Shown here: positions 34,751 to 44,274 of the stretch, one piece after another
Numbering within the stretch: the first letter of the stretch is position 1
How the letters are laid out: every line of letters starts with the position of its first letter
Origin: Ammoniphilus sp. YIM 78166
GTDB lineage: Bacteria; Bacillota; Bacilli; Aneurinibacillales; RAOX-1
Reading direction: 5' to 3'
Length of the DNA stretch: 64,000 nt
Assembly (NCBI RefSeq): GCF_004522215.1
Contig: NZ_SDLR01000003.1
Location: forward strand, 248,001-312,000
Translations under genes and position numbers: made by a program
Notes under the pieces: model-generated
Told to the model about the DNA's origin: nothing
Database searches by the model: none
What the model saw: only the letters and a program-made list of their open reading frames with translations

Positions 34751-35806
34751 ATGAAAAAGTTAACGTCATTTGTCATTGCATCTGCTCTTTTGCTTGTTAC
34801 CGCTTGTGGGGGGGGCACAAGCCAAGGCCAGCCTGCAGCATCAGATTCCAATTCAAGCGCAGCAGCACCAGCCGCGGCGAAATCAGGGGAATTTAATCTT
34901 CGTATTGCCCACTTGGTTCCGGAGAATCATTCGAGTCATATTGCTTTAGAAAAGTTTAAAGAAACCGTTGAAACCAAAACCGAAGGAAGGGTAAAAGTCA
35001 CGCTGTATCCTAACGGGTCTTTATTCCCATCGGACCGTGAGGCTATTGAAGCGGTTCAGCTTGGAAACGTAGAAATGACTTTACCGGCCTTAGCCCCGAT
35101 TTCCGGATTCAACAAAAAATTCATGGTTTTTGACTTGCCTTTCCTATTCAAGAGTGAGCAGGCTGCCCGAAATGCTTTAGATGGAGAACTAGGTTCGACT
35201 TTGCTTAAGGATTTAGAAGGAAACGGTTTTAAAGGACTCGTTTTCGCGGAAAACGGTTTCCGTCACATGTCCAATAATGTTAAGCCCATCCAAAGTCCTG
35301 AGGATTTAAAAGGGATTAAATTCCGTACCTTGGAAAGTCCGGTCCATACCGCGACATTTAATGCCTTTGGAGCGAATGCCTCTCCTTTCGCGTTCGGGGA
35401 ATTATACACGGCATTGCAACAAAAGGTATATGATGCGATGGAATGTCCAATCTCTCTTTACTACACCAACAAATTCTATGAAGTACAGAAATATTTGACC
35501 TTAAGCGGTCACGTGTACATGTCTACGATTTTATTATCCAATTTGGACTTCTATAACAGCTTGCCTGCTGACGTTCAACAGGTCATCGAAGAAGCCAGCG
35601 TAGAGTTCCGTGATTATCAGCGCCAGGTATGTGAAGAGCAAAACGGAAAGTTTTTAGCCGACTTGAAGGCCAGCGGTATGGAAGTAAACGAATTGACATC
35701 TGAGCAAAAGGATGCTTTTGTTGCTGCTTCTAAGCCGGTCTATGAGAAGTTCGCTTCTGAGATTGGACAAGATCTGATTGATCTCGCATTAAAGTCAAAC
35801 GAATAA
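34751..35806 (+). CDS. TRAP transporter solute-binding lipoprotein (DctP-like)
   Basis: A 351-residue binding protein starting at ATG 34751 right after AGGAGG. The lipobox is LLVTAC near residue 17, followed by a Gly/Ser/Ala linker. DctP-fold segments include LRIAHLVPENHSSHIALEKF, RTLESPVHTATFNAFGA and the conserved Arg of FRHMSNNVKP that binds a substrate carboxylate in this family. It delivers an organic acid or amino-acid-like ligand to DctQM. Confidence 0.93.
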   Translation: MKKLTSFVIASALLLVTACGGGTSQGQPAASDSNSSAAAPAAAKSGEFNLRIAHLVPENHSSHIALEKFKETVETKTEGRVKVTLYPNGSLFPSDREAIEAVQLGNVEMTLPALAPISGFNKKFMVFDLPFLFKSEQAARNALDGELGSTLLKDLEGNGFKGLVFAENGFRHMSNNVKPIQSPEDLKGIKFRTLESPVHTATFNAFGANASPFAFGELYTALQQKVYDAMECPISLYYTNKFYEVQKYLTLSGHVYMSTILLSNLDFYNSLPADVQQVIEEASVEFRDYQRQVCEEQNGKFLADLKASGMEVNELTSEQKDAFVAASKPVYEKFASEIGQDLIDLALKSNE

Positions 35807-35814
35807 TGGCCAGA

Positions 35815-35839
35815 GGGATTCCGCTAGGGCGGAATCCCT
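35815..35839 (+). terminator. Intra-operon stem-loop after dctP
   Basis: A perfect 11-bp stem AGGGATTCCGC / GCGGAATCCCT with loop TAGG. It probably stabilises the dctP transcript and lowers expression of the membrane genes. Confidence 0.75.
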
Positions 35840-35872
35840 TTATCATACATGATGGTAGAGGGGAGGACACTT

Positions 35873-36379
35873 GTGTCTATTCGTAAATTGCTAGATGAAA
35901 AATTGGAAGAGGGCTTCCTCGTCTTTACTATGGTCCTGATGGTAATCCTGATCTTTTCTCAAGTCATCAGCCGCTACATTATAGGATCTTCGTTAAGTTG
36001 GTCCGAGGAGCTTGCCCGTTACATCCATATATGGCAGGTGTGGATTGGTGCGAGTTATGCCGTCCGCAAAAGTGCCCATATCAAAGTCGAGGCATTCAAG
36101 AAAATATTCAACGAAAAAATCCAAAAGATCATCGATCTTTTTGCGTTGTTGGCTTGGTTTGGTCTGTCTTTATTTCTCGCGATACAGGGAACACAGATGG
36201 TTATGAAGATGCTCGAGCGGGGCCAAACCTCACCCGCGATGGAAATCCCCATGTGGATTCTTTTCTCCGCCATTCCTCTCGGTGGACTATTAATGTCCAT
36301 TCGACTCATTCAGCAAGTCATCTGGTTATTTCAAGGCCCTAAATCCTCTCCAGATGTGACGGATTCAAAAAGCGCTTAA
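35873..36379 (+). CDS. TRAP transporter small permease (DctQ-like)
   Basis: A 168-residue membrane protein with four helices, starting at GTG 35873 behind GGGGAGGA. The family segment SLSWSEELARYIHIWQVWIGASYAVRKSAHIKVE is evident. It bridges the large subunit and the binding protein in a tripartite importer. Confidence 0.9.
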   Translation: MSIRKLLDEKLEEGFLVFTMVLMVILIFSQVISRYIIGSSLSWSEELARYIHIWQVWIGASYAVRKSAHIKVEAFKKIFNEKIQKIIDLFALLAWFGLSLFLAIQGTQMVMKMLERGQTSPAMEIPMWILFSAIPLGGLLMSIRLIQQVIWLFQGPKSSPDVTDSKSA

Positions 36380-36402
36380 GACAGCAGAAAGGAGGATTAT
36401 AC

Positions 36403-37686
36403 GTGACGATTGCAACATTGTTTGGAAGTCTGTTTTTGTTCATTTTACTCAATGTTCCTATAGCCATAGCGTTAGGCCTATCCGCACTTCTGACGATTGC
36501 GTTCACCACAGACTTGACGGTCAGCATTATTACGCAAAAAGCGTTTACGGCCCTTGATTCCTTCCCGCTTATGGCGATTCCGTTTTTCATGCTCGCTGGA
36601 ATCTTAATGGGGAAAGGCGGCGTTTCGAAAAGATTGCTGGATCTAGCCACCGTTCTCGTCGGTTGGATGGTCGGAGGCCTTGCCATGGTCACTGTTGTGG
36701 CTTGTATGTTTTTTGCGGCCATTTCGGGATCTGGGCCAGCTACGGTAGCGGCTATTGGATCCTTCATGGTCCCAGCTATGAAAGAAAAGCAATATGGAGC
36801 CGGTTTTGCAGCCGCCTTAACCGCCACGGCGGGTTCAATTGGCGTCATTATCCCTCCGAGTATTCCTTTTGTCTTGTATGGAGTCATCGGAAGTGTATCG
36901 GTTGGAAGCATGTTTTTAGCGGGTGTCCTTCCTGGTTTGCTCATCAGCTTCGGTTTAATGGTTATCTCGTATATCATTTCGAAAAAGAATAACTATGCTC
37001 CGGTTACGACGGAAAGAGTAACCTTTGGCAGGGTACTACGTGCCGTGAATGAAGCCAAGTGGGCCTTGCTGATTCCCGTCATTATTCTGGGGGGGATCTA
37101 CGGGGGAATTTTTTCTCCTACGGAAGCGGCTGTCGTTGCCGTTGTCTACGCAGCCCTCATCGGAGTGTTTGTACATCGAGAGCTGGGATGGAAGGAAGTC
37201 TATGATAGTTTAGTAGAAGCGGTTCTGATCAATGTTTCGACCATGATTATTATTGGTCTCTCAATCTCCTTTGCTTACATTATGACACTGGAGCAAATTC
37301 CAAATGCCATCGGCCAATATATTACATCTCTATCGGATAACAAACTGGTTATTCTTCTCGCGATCAATGTCTTTCTTTTAATCGTAGGGATGTTTATTGA
37401 TACCATCTCTGCTTTGGTCGTCTTAACGCCGATCTTGCTGCCCGTTGTGACCCAAGTGGGAGTCGATCCCATTCACTTCGGTGTGATTCTCGTGGCCAAT
37501 CTGGCGATTGGGTTTATTACACCACCGCTAGGTGTCAATTTATTTGTGGCTTCAAGCGTAAGTAAAGTTCCCCTTGAACGAATAACTGTAGCCGTCATTC
37601 CATTTTTGATCATGATGCTGATAACCCTGTTTGTCATCACGTATGTCCCAACACTATCGACATGGTTACCATCGCTATTTAAGTAA
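36403..37686 (+). CDS. TRAP transporter large permease (DctM-like)
   Basis: A 427-residue, about 12-helix ion-coupled permease. It has PFFMLAGILMGKGGVSKR, SGSGPATVAAIGSFMVPAM, SIGVIIPPSIPFVLYG and GFITPPLGVNLFV, all typical of DctM. GTG start behind AAAGGAGG. With DctP and DctQ it imports a carboxylate-containing solute by Na+ symport. Confidence 0.93.
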   Translation: MTIATLFGSLFLFILLNVPIAIALGLSALLTIAFTTDLTVSIITQKAFTALDSFPLMAIPFFMLAGILMGKGGVSKRLLDLATVLVGWMVGGLAMVTVVACMFFAAISGSGPATVAAIGSFMVPAMKEKQYGAGFAAALTATAGSIGVIIPPSIPFVLYGVIGSVSVGSMFLAGVLPGLLISFGLMVISYIISKKNNYAPVTTERVTFGRVLRAVNEAKWALLIPVIILGGIYGGIFSPTEAAVVAVVYAALIGVFVHRELGWKEVYDSLVEAVLINVSTMIIIGLSISFAYIMTLEQIPNAIGQYITSLSDNKLVILLAINVFLLIVGMFIDTISALVVLTPILLPVVTQVGVDPIHFGVILVANLAIGFITPPLGVNLFVASSVSKVPLERITVAVIPFLIMMLITLFVITYVPTLSTWLPSLFK

Positions 37687-37709
37687 AGGTACAGAAATGG
37701 AGGATTAGG

Positions 37710-38891
37710 ATGAAGTCGCTTATTAACAAAAAGGTAAAAAAGCTTGCCGTGCCGGGCATCCGGCAATTTTCCAATATGGTCTCTCAATTTCCCGATGCCA
37801 TCAACTTAACAATTGGGCAACCGGATTTTCCCACCCCCGAGCATATCAAGCAGGCCGGCATACGGGCAGTTGAAAATAATAAGACGGGATACACCCATAA
37901 CGCTGGGCTGATCGAATTAAGATCAGCCGTTAGTGAATTTGTTCAGACCAAATATGATCTTTCTTATGATCCGGAGAAGGAAATTATTATTACGAATGGG
38001 GCAAGCGAAGCCCTTGATATCGCTTTTAGAACCATCTTAGAAGAGGGCTGTGAAGTGATTCTTCCAGTCCCGATCTATCCAGGGTATGAACCTTTAATTG
38101 AGCTTTGCGGTGCGGTGCCTGTTTATGTGGATACAACCCACACGGGATTTCAGGTAACAGCGGATGCCATTGCGGAAAAAATAACGGAACGCACGCGTTG
38201 TATTGTGCTCCCTTATCCCTCCAATCCATTAGGAACCGTAACGGACGCGGAGAAATTGATTGAACTGGCCAATCTCTTAAAAGATAAGAAGATCTTTGTT
38301 CTCTCGGATGAAATCTACAGTGAGCTGGTGTACCAAGGTCAGCATATCTCGATTGCGTCTCTACCGGGGATGCGGGAAAAAACCATCGTGATTAATGGGG
38401 TGTCGAAGTCCCATTCGATGACGGGCTGGAGAGTGGGATTCACCTGTGCCCCGGCTTACTTAAGTGAGGAAATGCTGAAAGTGCATTTATATAGTACGAT
38501 ATCGGTTTGCACCATCAGCCAGTTCGCCGCACTCGAGGCACTGACTTATGGACTTCATGATCCACAGGAAATGAAAAAAGAGTATCAAAAAAGAAGAGAT
38601 TATACCCACGATCGACTCACCCGCATGGGCTTAGATGCGATTCTTCCCAACGGAGCCTTTTATCTTTTCGCTTCTATAAAAAAGATGGGCATGGGATCTT
38701 TCGATTTCGCCATCGGGTTGCTAGAAGAAGAACGAGTCGCGGTGGTGCCTGGAAGCACATTTTCCGTCTATGGGGAAGGCTATATCCGCATTTCTTATGC
38801 CAGTTCGCTAGACGTCCTCGAAGAGGGAATGGACCGCTTGGAGCGTTATATTAAAAAATTAAGGGAGAGCAAGAGCCATGTTAGTGTGTAA
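37710..38891 (+). CDS. Aminotransferase class I/II (PatA-like)
   Basis: A 393-residue PLP enzyme behind TGGAGG. It has NLTIGQPDFPTPEHIK, YPSNPLGTVT, LSDEIYSELVY and the PLP lysine in NGVSKSHSMTGWRVGF. Together with the TRAP genes it suggests use of an imported amino acid. Its end overlaps the start of the next gene by 14 bp. Confidence 0.9.
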   Translation: MKSLINKKVKKLAVPGIRQFSNMVSQFPDAINLTIGQPDFPTPEHIKQAGIRAVENNKTGYTHNAGLIELRSAVSEFVQTKYDLSYDPEKEIIITNGASEALDIAFRTILEEGCEVILPVPIYPGYEPLIELCGAVPVYVDTTHTGFQVTADAIAEKITERTRCIVLPYPSNPLGTVTDAEKLIELANLLKDKKIFVLSDEIYSELVYQGQHISIASLPGMREKTIVINGVSKSHSMTGWRVGFTCAPAYLSEEMLKVHLYSTISVCTISQFAALEALTYGLHDPQEMKKEYQKRRDYTHDRLTRMGLDAILPNGAFYLFASIKKMGMGSFDFAIGLLEEERVAVVPGSTFSVYGEGYIRISYASSLDVLEEGMDRLERYIKKLRESKSHVSV

Positions 38892-40530
38892 AGAAGAAGT
38901 ATTGTCGATTACGAAACAGTTAGTTGAGGTAGGCAGTGTCGTCAATACGGAAGGCGAGGCCGCGATGGCCCGGCATATTTATAACACGATATCACAATGG
39001 GCCTATTTTAAGGAAAATCCCGATTCGCTTGTTTTAGAACAAACCTTGAACGATGAACAGGTCCGCTATAATGTGATCGCACGCGTCGAAGGAACCAAAG
39101 CACGAAGTCCTCGGACCTTGATCCTGATGGGGCACTTAGACACGGTGGGCATTGAAGATTATAACCAGCTCCAACCGCTCGCCTGCAGGCCAGATGCCCT
39201 AAGGGAAGAAATGAGAAAGGAAGACGTATCACCCCTGATCCGCAACCACTTAGAATCAGGGGAGTGGATGTTCGGGCGAGGAACGCTTGACATGAAGAGC
39301 GGGGTTGCCAGCCATATGTATTTGTTAAAATACTATTCTGAGAATCCTGAACTCTTAGCCGGCAACTTAGTATTGGTATCTGAATGTGATGAAGAAGACA
39401 GCTCCCACGGCATTCTTTCCGCCCTCAAAACCTTGATTGCCTGGAAGAAGGAATATGGACTTGATTATGTCGGCGCGATTAACTCCGATTTTGTCTCTCC
39501 CCGATACGAGGGGGACGACAATCGTTATATTTATCGGGGAACCGTCGGGAAATTGCTTCCATCCTTTTTCATCACCGGAGCGGAAACCCATGTCGGCTCT
39601 TGCTTTGAAGGGTTAGATCCCAATTTCATTGCCGCCTATCTAACCAAGCAAATCAACTATAATCCAGAACTATGTGATGAAGCACTCGGGGAAACGACCG
39701 TCCCACCCGTATCCTTAAAACAAACCGATTTGAAGCCTAGCTATACGGTACAAACAGCTTTATCGGCTTACGTCTACTATAACTTCTTTGTCCATTCCTG
39801 GACACCCAAGGATGTTCTTGTAAAATTAAAACAGCAAGCAGAATTGGCTTTTAGTAAAGCCTTACAAGATTATAAAAATCACTATCAAGCCTATTGCAGC
39901 CTGGGCGGCGAAGCCTACCAGGAACCGGGTTGGCAGCCAAGAGTCCTTACATATGAGGAGATGGATCAGCAGCTTCAAGAACTTTATGGTGAAGCTTATA
40001 CGAGTAGTATGCGTGAATTAAAGGAACGTTTACTAAAAGATCCAAGCCTAGACACCCGCATGTTTTCCGCACGAGTAGTAGAGGAAGCATGGAAGTGGAT
40101 GAAGGATCGCAGCCCAGCCATCATTTTGTTTTACTCCTCCTTGTACTCTCCAAGGATTGAATTATCAGGGAAAAATGAGAAAGAACGCGCGCTGATCGAC
40201 GGGTTGGATCAGGCATTGGAAGAAATCCAGCCGCACTATCCACATCCTATGACCATTCGCAACTTCTTCCCTTATATTTCCGATATGAGCTTTGTGGCCT
40301 TAAGTGACGACGAACAAGCCATTGACGCCATGATTCAAAACACACCCTGCTGGGGGAAAAAGCTCAAGGTTGAATTTGACGATATCCGTGCCTTGCAGGT
40401 TCCCGTTGTTAATATCGGACCTTATGGCTGGGATGCTCATAAAAAGTATGAAAGAGTTGAGATGGAATATTCCTTCCACATCGTTCCAAACCTAACCAAC
40501 TCCGTGATTCAGTACATACTAGGGAACTAG
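38878..40530 (+). CDS. RocB-like M20-family metallohydrolase
   Basis: A 550-residue M20-type protein resembling the arginine-utilisation protein RocB. The first metal-binding motif is LMGHLDTV, followed by FGRGTLDMKSG and VSECDEEDSSHG. M20 enzymes hydrolyse amide or peptide bonds with a dinuclear zinc site. RocB itself has no firmly established reaction. Operon context: probable hydrolysis of an imported amidated or acylated amino acid before transamination. Confidence 0.87.
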   Translation: MLVCKEEVLSITKQLVEVGSVVNTEGEAAMARHIYNTISQWAYFKENPDSLVLEQTLNDEQVRYNVIARVEGTKARSPRTLILMGHLDTVGIEDYNQLQPLACRPDALREEMRKEDVSPLIRNHLESGEWMFGRGTLDMKSGVASHMYLLKYYSENPELLAGNLVLVSECDEEDSSHGILSALKTLIAWKKEYGLDYVGAINSDFVSPRYEGDDNRYIYRGTVGKLLPSFFITGAETHVGSCFEGLDPNFIAAYLTKQINYNPELCDEALGETTVPPVSLKQTDLKPSYTVQTALSAYVYYNFFVHSWTPKDVLVKLKQQAELAFSKALQDYKNHYQAYCSLGGEAYQEPGWQPRVLTYEEMDQQLQELYGEAYTSSMRELKERLLKDPSLDTRMFSARVVEEAWKWMKDRSPAIILFYSSLYSPRIELSGKNEKERALIDGLDQALEEIQPHYPHPMTIRNFFPYISDMSFVALSDDEQAIDAMIQNTPCWGKKLKVEFDDIRALQVPVVNIGPYGWDAHKKYERVEMEYSFHIVPNLTNSVIQYILGN

Positions 40531-40560
40531 CAACATGAAAAGATCCGGTTGCTAAATTTT

Positions 40561-40601
40561 AAAAGCTGTTATCCTTCATATTAAAGGATAACAGCTTTTT
40601 C
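40561..40601. terminator. Bidirectional terminator
   Basis: AAAGCTGTTATCCTT / AAAGGATAACAGCTTTT stem with T tail serves the TRAP operon and the convergent MFS fragment. Confidence 0.9.
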
Positions 40602-41240
40602 TTTTACTGGCGTCATACTATGTTCTTGTTTTCGATAGACCAGCGCGAGCAGCATGGAGGGGAGGGAACAGGCGATCATGCCGATAAAGGCATACCGAGG
40701 CTCGATTTCGTATAAATAACCTCCGAAAATCGTGAACGCGGCTGTGCTCCAGCTAAGAGCAAGGGCTGAATAAATGCCTTGTGCTTTCGCAACCTGCGCA
40801 TGGGGAACGTGATCGACCAGGTATTTCATAAAGGCATAATGCCCCATAGCAAAAGAGCATGCATGCAAGGTTTGCGCGATACAGAAAACTATCATATTCG
40901 GAAAGGCAAAGATTAAGATCCAACGCAAGGAAGAGCCAAGTGCGGCGAGTGCCAGCAAGGATCCTACGGAAAAGTGTTGGAATTTCGTATCGGCGATGGA
41001 GAAAAACAGGATTTCCGCGATCACGGCAATGTTAATAATCACACCAATTAAATATTTGGGCGCCTGAATGTCCTGTAAAAACAGGTAACCATAATTGTAA
41101 TAAGAGGCATGTGCGGCTTGAAGTAAGATCACGATGACCAGGACTAAAGGGAAATGTTTAATCGTAAATAATCTCAGCAGGCTCTCTTTTTGTACTCGGT
41201 CTGCTTGCTGCGGCTTCGAAGGAAATTGCTTGAAGATGCC
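40581..41240 (-). pseudogene. MFS transporter, C-terminal half only
   Basis: About 220 codons covering a cytoplasmic loop and TM7-TM12 of a major facilitator (phenylpropionate-transporter-like) are in frame. The N-terminal six helices are missing and there is no credible start. The homologous sequence stops near 41240, just where a Crp-like fragment begins on the other strand. A deletion or rearrangement joined two truncated genes head to head. Confidence 0.75.
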
Positions 41241-41549
41241 AAGTTCTTACGTGAACTGGCAAAATTTCTAAGTGTAAAGGCCACCAAGATGTCTGCAAAA
41301 TATTCACAAAGTCTTGCCTTTCCCCTTGAAAACAGGCTGGCTGACTTTATCCTGCAAACGGAAGATAAAGGGGTTTACAAGGAGAAACGTGTAACCGTTT
41401 GTGATTATTTAGGCGTATCCTATCGTCATCTCTTGCATGTGCTGACCCAATTTTGCGATAAAGGTTACATGGAGAAGGTAGGGCGAAACTTTCAAATTAA
41501 ACAGTACGAATCTTTAAGTGAACTTGCTGGGATGTTGAAGAGTAAGTAA
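41222..41549 (+). pseudogene. Crp/Fnr-family (YeiL-like) regulator, C-terminal fragment
   Basis: From about 41226 the frame reads LLEDAKFLRELAKFLS and continues to a winged HTH (KRVTVCDYLGVSYRHLLHVLTQFCDKGYM). The cyclic-nucleotide-binding domain is absent. The fragment is truncated at its 5' side at the junction with the MFS remnant, so it is probably non-functional. Confidence 0.72.
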
Positions 41550-41757
41550 GCTTCTACTCTGGTGTTGTCCAACTTATGAACATCTCCTTTGTCTGCGGTT
41601 TAGTTTTCGAGAAATGAAGTGATTTGGGCCTACTTTTAGAAGTGCAATCTAAACTTCGGCTTAGAGCCTTACATTTCAAGCTGATTTTTTAAGTAATTCG
41701 CTTTTATTTTTCGTCTATACCCTTTTTTGGCCTCGAACACGCTCGCTCGTGGGCGGA

Positions 41758-41888
41758 TGCTCACAAAATTTTTGATTTGCTCACGGCAAAGTGGCGTTTG
41801 CTTACGAGTTGGTATCGTTTGTTCACGTACCTGTAACCATTCCAGCTAATCTCGGAGGTTTGGTCACGAGACTCGGTGAGTTGCTCCT
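41758..41888. repeat. Degenerate tandem array with 21-bp period
   Basis: TGCTCAC-like heptamers occur at 41758, 41778, 41799, 41820, 41861 and 41882, spaced by 20-21 bp with one degenerate position near 41841. The rest of 41550-42048 holds no gene that I can support. Confidence 0.6.
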
Positions 41889-42048
41889 GAACCCGTAATG
41901 AATACAATTAAGATGGAGTCACTTGCTTTACTTTTTCTCGGGAAGCGATCGGGCATCCCGGACAATGCCGGGGATTGTTATAAAAAATCCACTGTATTCA
42001 AGTATGAAAAAATATAGAAGATTACAAGTATCACAGGGGGGTTAGACT

Positions 42049-42417
42049 ATGGAAAAGCTTGAGTTTTTAGCCATTGCAAAAGCGAAGCGTGAGAATTGGT
42101 TGACCACAATGACGGACGAAGAAAGAATGGTTATGGGCAAGCATTTGGAGTATGTTCAGCGAATGTTCTCCGAAGGAAATGTTGTTTTAGCTGGCCCTTG
42201 TTTAGACGGTGCTTACGGGATCGTTATTTACCAAGCCGAATCACCAGAAGCCGCACAAGAAATGTTTCTAAATGACCCTGCTGTTCAGTCAGGCATCTTG
42301 GATATGGAATTGCATCCTTTTAAAGGTATTGGAAGGTCGGTAATTGTTTTTATCAAAATTAACGAGACTAATCCCTCCCAATTCAGGAATTATTGGGAGA
42401 GGGGTTGGTTCAAATAA
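42049..42417 (+). CDS. YciI-family protein
   Basis: A 122-residue ferredoxin-like-fold protein of the YciI family (FSEGNVVLAGPCLDGAYGIVIYQAESPEAAQEMFLNDPAVQSG). ATG follows a CAGGGGGG site. Family members are small, possibly catalytic, with a conserved His/Asp pair; the reaction here is unknown. It is monocistronic. Confidence 0.82.
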   Translation: MEKLEFLAIAKAKRENWLTTMTDEERMVMGKHLEYVQRMFSEGNVVLAGPCLDGAYGIVIYQAESPEAAQEMFLNDPAVQSGILDMELHPFKGIGRSVIVFIKINETNPSQFRNYWERGWFK

Positions 42418-42823
42418 CTCTTTTTATGTAAGCTATTTGTCAAGCTGCTTGGATGAACAGAGTTGCATTAAATTACGATTTGGGAGTGAAATAAAAAACA
42501 GGATATTGACTAACATAACTGTATACATTAAAATTACAGTATTCTTTAAAAGGAAGAAAAAACGGACAAATTGATGACGAACGGATTGCTTAGAGAATTT
42601 TTCATTTTGATTTAGCGATCCCAAGATCATTAACTCTAGCTGATGTTTATTGTGCATAAATTGTAATAAAAAATGTTGCAGATTAGTTGAAGATCAGTAC
42701 GGTGGATCGAGGTGAGTGGGATCTGACTTAGGGCATTGTGTTGAAACTGTAATAAAAATTATTATATTTCACGATAAAAATCGGCGTATGCTCCACTGAG
42801 AAAAAATAGATAGGGGTGATGAA
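42418..42823. other. Intergenic region without recognisable gene
   Basis: About 400 bp of AT-rich sequence. I see no convincing coding frame, RNA or repeat. A possible promoter for the next gene lies near its end. Confidence 0.5.
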
Positions 42824-43204
42824 ATGTTGGTGTATTTATTCCTTTTAGCGTGTCTTTTGATGATAGTTTATCCGAGATATGTTCCTGTTTTGGGTGTAGA
42901 ATGCATGGATGGGGAGAAAAAGACACCCGGTGATGTCGAGGTCATAGATCTAAGAGATTATAATCAAGCAGACCAACCAACTTTACAAGGGAATATTCAT
43001 TTACCCTATGCTTATTTAAAAAGACATTACGGTCAAATTAAAAAGAAGAAGGTTGTTGTAGTTGTTGCCGATCAGCTATCGCTAAACCTCAGCGTTCGAT
43101 TCCTGAGACGAAAAGGCTTCCGTGTTGTAGGCTATTATATGGTGAAGAAGAGTCCCAATAAAGATCTTCACTGTAAAATCAACCATTCGCCCTGTCATTT
43201 CTAA
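42824..43204 (+). CDS. Membrane-anchored rhodanese-like protein lacking the catalytic Cys
   Basis: A 126-residue protein with an N-terminal membrane helix (about 1-20) and a rhodanese-like fold (DVEVIDLRDYNQADQPTLQGNIHLPYAYLK). Where active rhodaneses have Cys after the central beta strand, this one reads VVVVADQLSLNLSVRFL. It therefore probably has no sulfurtransferase activity. Cys residues near the C-terminus (HCKINHSPCHF) may bind metal. Confidence 0.75.
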   Translation: MLVYLFLLACLLMIVYPRYVPVLGVECMDGEKKTPGDVEVIDLRDYNQADQPTLQGNIHLPYAYLKRHYGQIKKKKVVVVVADQLSLNLSVRFLRRKGFRVVGYYMVKKSPNKDLHCKINHSPCHF

Positions 43205-43402
43205 ATCTTGTCCTAGACAGAGAAGTTAAAAGCAGACGGAGATGATGGCCTATTCACGCTAGGAAATGCTCGGCATCATCCCAATGTCTGGACAAGAGTT
43301 AGGTTTGGGACCGGCTATGGGTGCTGATATCCATAATTAGGCTCATAGTAGGAAAGATTAAATAAAGGTGGGCTGTAAGAAGCCATTTGAGGAGGAATAA
43401 TT

Positions 43403-44083
43403 ATGCCACAAGTAGCAATGAATAAGGAAGAAATTCTTAATGCGTTTCGATTCAGACATGCGACCAAGGAGTTTGACCCCACGAAAACCATCCCAGAGGA
43501 GGACTTCCGTGTGATCTTGGAGGCCGCGCGACTTTCCCCAAGCTCTTGCGGCTATGAGCCTTGGAAATTCCTCGTGATTCAAAATCGTGAACTGAGAGAA
43601 AAGTTAAGAGGCGTTTCCTGGGGAGCACAGGGTCAATTGCCAACGGCAAGCCATTTCGTCATCATACTAGCTAGAACGATAAAAGATACAAAGTTTGATT
43701 CGGACTATGTAAGAAATCAAATGATTAACGTACATGGTTTTCCACCAGAAGTATTCGAACAGATCATTGGTAGGTACCAAACTTTTCAGGAAGAAGATCT
43801 TAAACTCCTGGAAAATGACCGAACCATGTTGGATTGGGCCGGAAAACAAACCTACATTGCCTTGGCAAATATGATGACAACAGCCGCCATGCTAGGTATT
43901 GATTCTTGTCCGATTGAAGGGTTTAATATGGAACAAGTTCAACAAATTCTCAAAGAAGAGAACTTGCTAGAGGATGACCACCTCGCGGTGTCCGTGATGG
44001 TGGCATTCGGATACCGTGCCCATGAACCGAAAAGGCAGAAATCAAGAAGAGATGTAAAGGATATCGTGCAGTGGATTGAATAA
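43403..44083 (+). CDS. NAD(P)H-dependent nitroreductase-family flavoprotein
   Basis: A 226-residue FMN protein behind GAGGAGG. The N-terminal RFRHATKEFDPTKTIPEEDFRVILEAARLSPSSCGYEPWKF is the FMN-binding signature, and AALANMMTTAAMLGIDSCPIEG-like sequence follows. The family reduces nitro, quinone or flavin-type substrates with NAD(P)H. It is monocistronic. Confidence 0.92.
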   Translation: MPQVAMNKEEILNAFRFRHATKEFDPTKTIPEEDFRVILEAARLSPSSCGYEPWKFLVIQNRELREKLRGVSWGAQGQLPTASHFVIILARTIKDTKFDSDYVRNQMINVHGFPPEVFEQIIGRYQTFQEEDLKLLENDRTMLDWAGKQTYIALANMMTTAAMLGIDSCPIEGFNMEQVQQILKEENLLEDDHLAVSVMVAFGYRAHEPKRQKSRRDVKDIVQWIE

Positions 44084-44177
44084 GATACAGGCGCTTCGAT
44101 CGTTGGATGGAGGCTTCTGTCTCATGAATGAAATGGATCGTTTGGTATTAGAAATGCTGGAAAACTAAAGCCTATGG

Positions 44178-44204
44178 GAGCAGCTCTTTGCTGCTCTTTT
44201 TTTT
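44178..44204 (+). terminator. Rho-independent terminator
   Basis: GAGCAGC / GCTGCTC stem with loop TCTTT and eight T. Confidence 0.9.
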
Positions 44205-44274
44205 CGCTGATACCAGAGCACCCGCATGATATAATTGTATGATAATTAGATCGTATCGGAACAGAGGGAAAAAA

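Noticed and set aside
36339..36977. 212-codon minus-strand open frame opposite dctM
   Set aside because: Shadow of the hydrophobic permease coding sequence; low-complexity composition and no ribosome-binding site.
41758..41888. Possible CRISPR array
   Set aside because: Repeat cores are only about 7 bp and degenerate with no constant spacer length; no cas genes are nearby.
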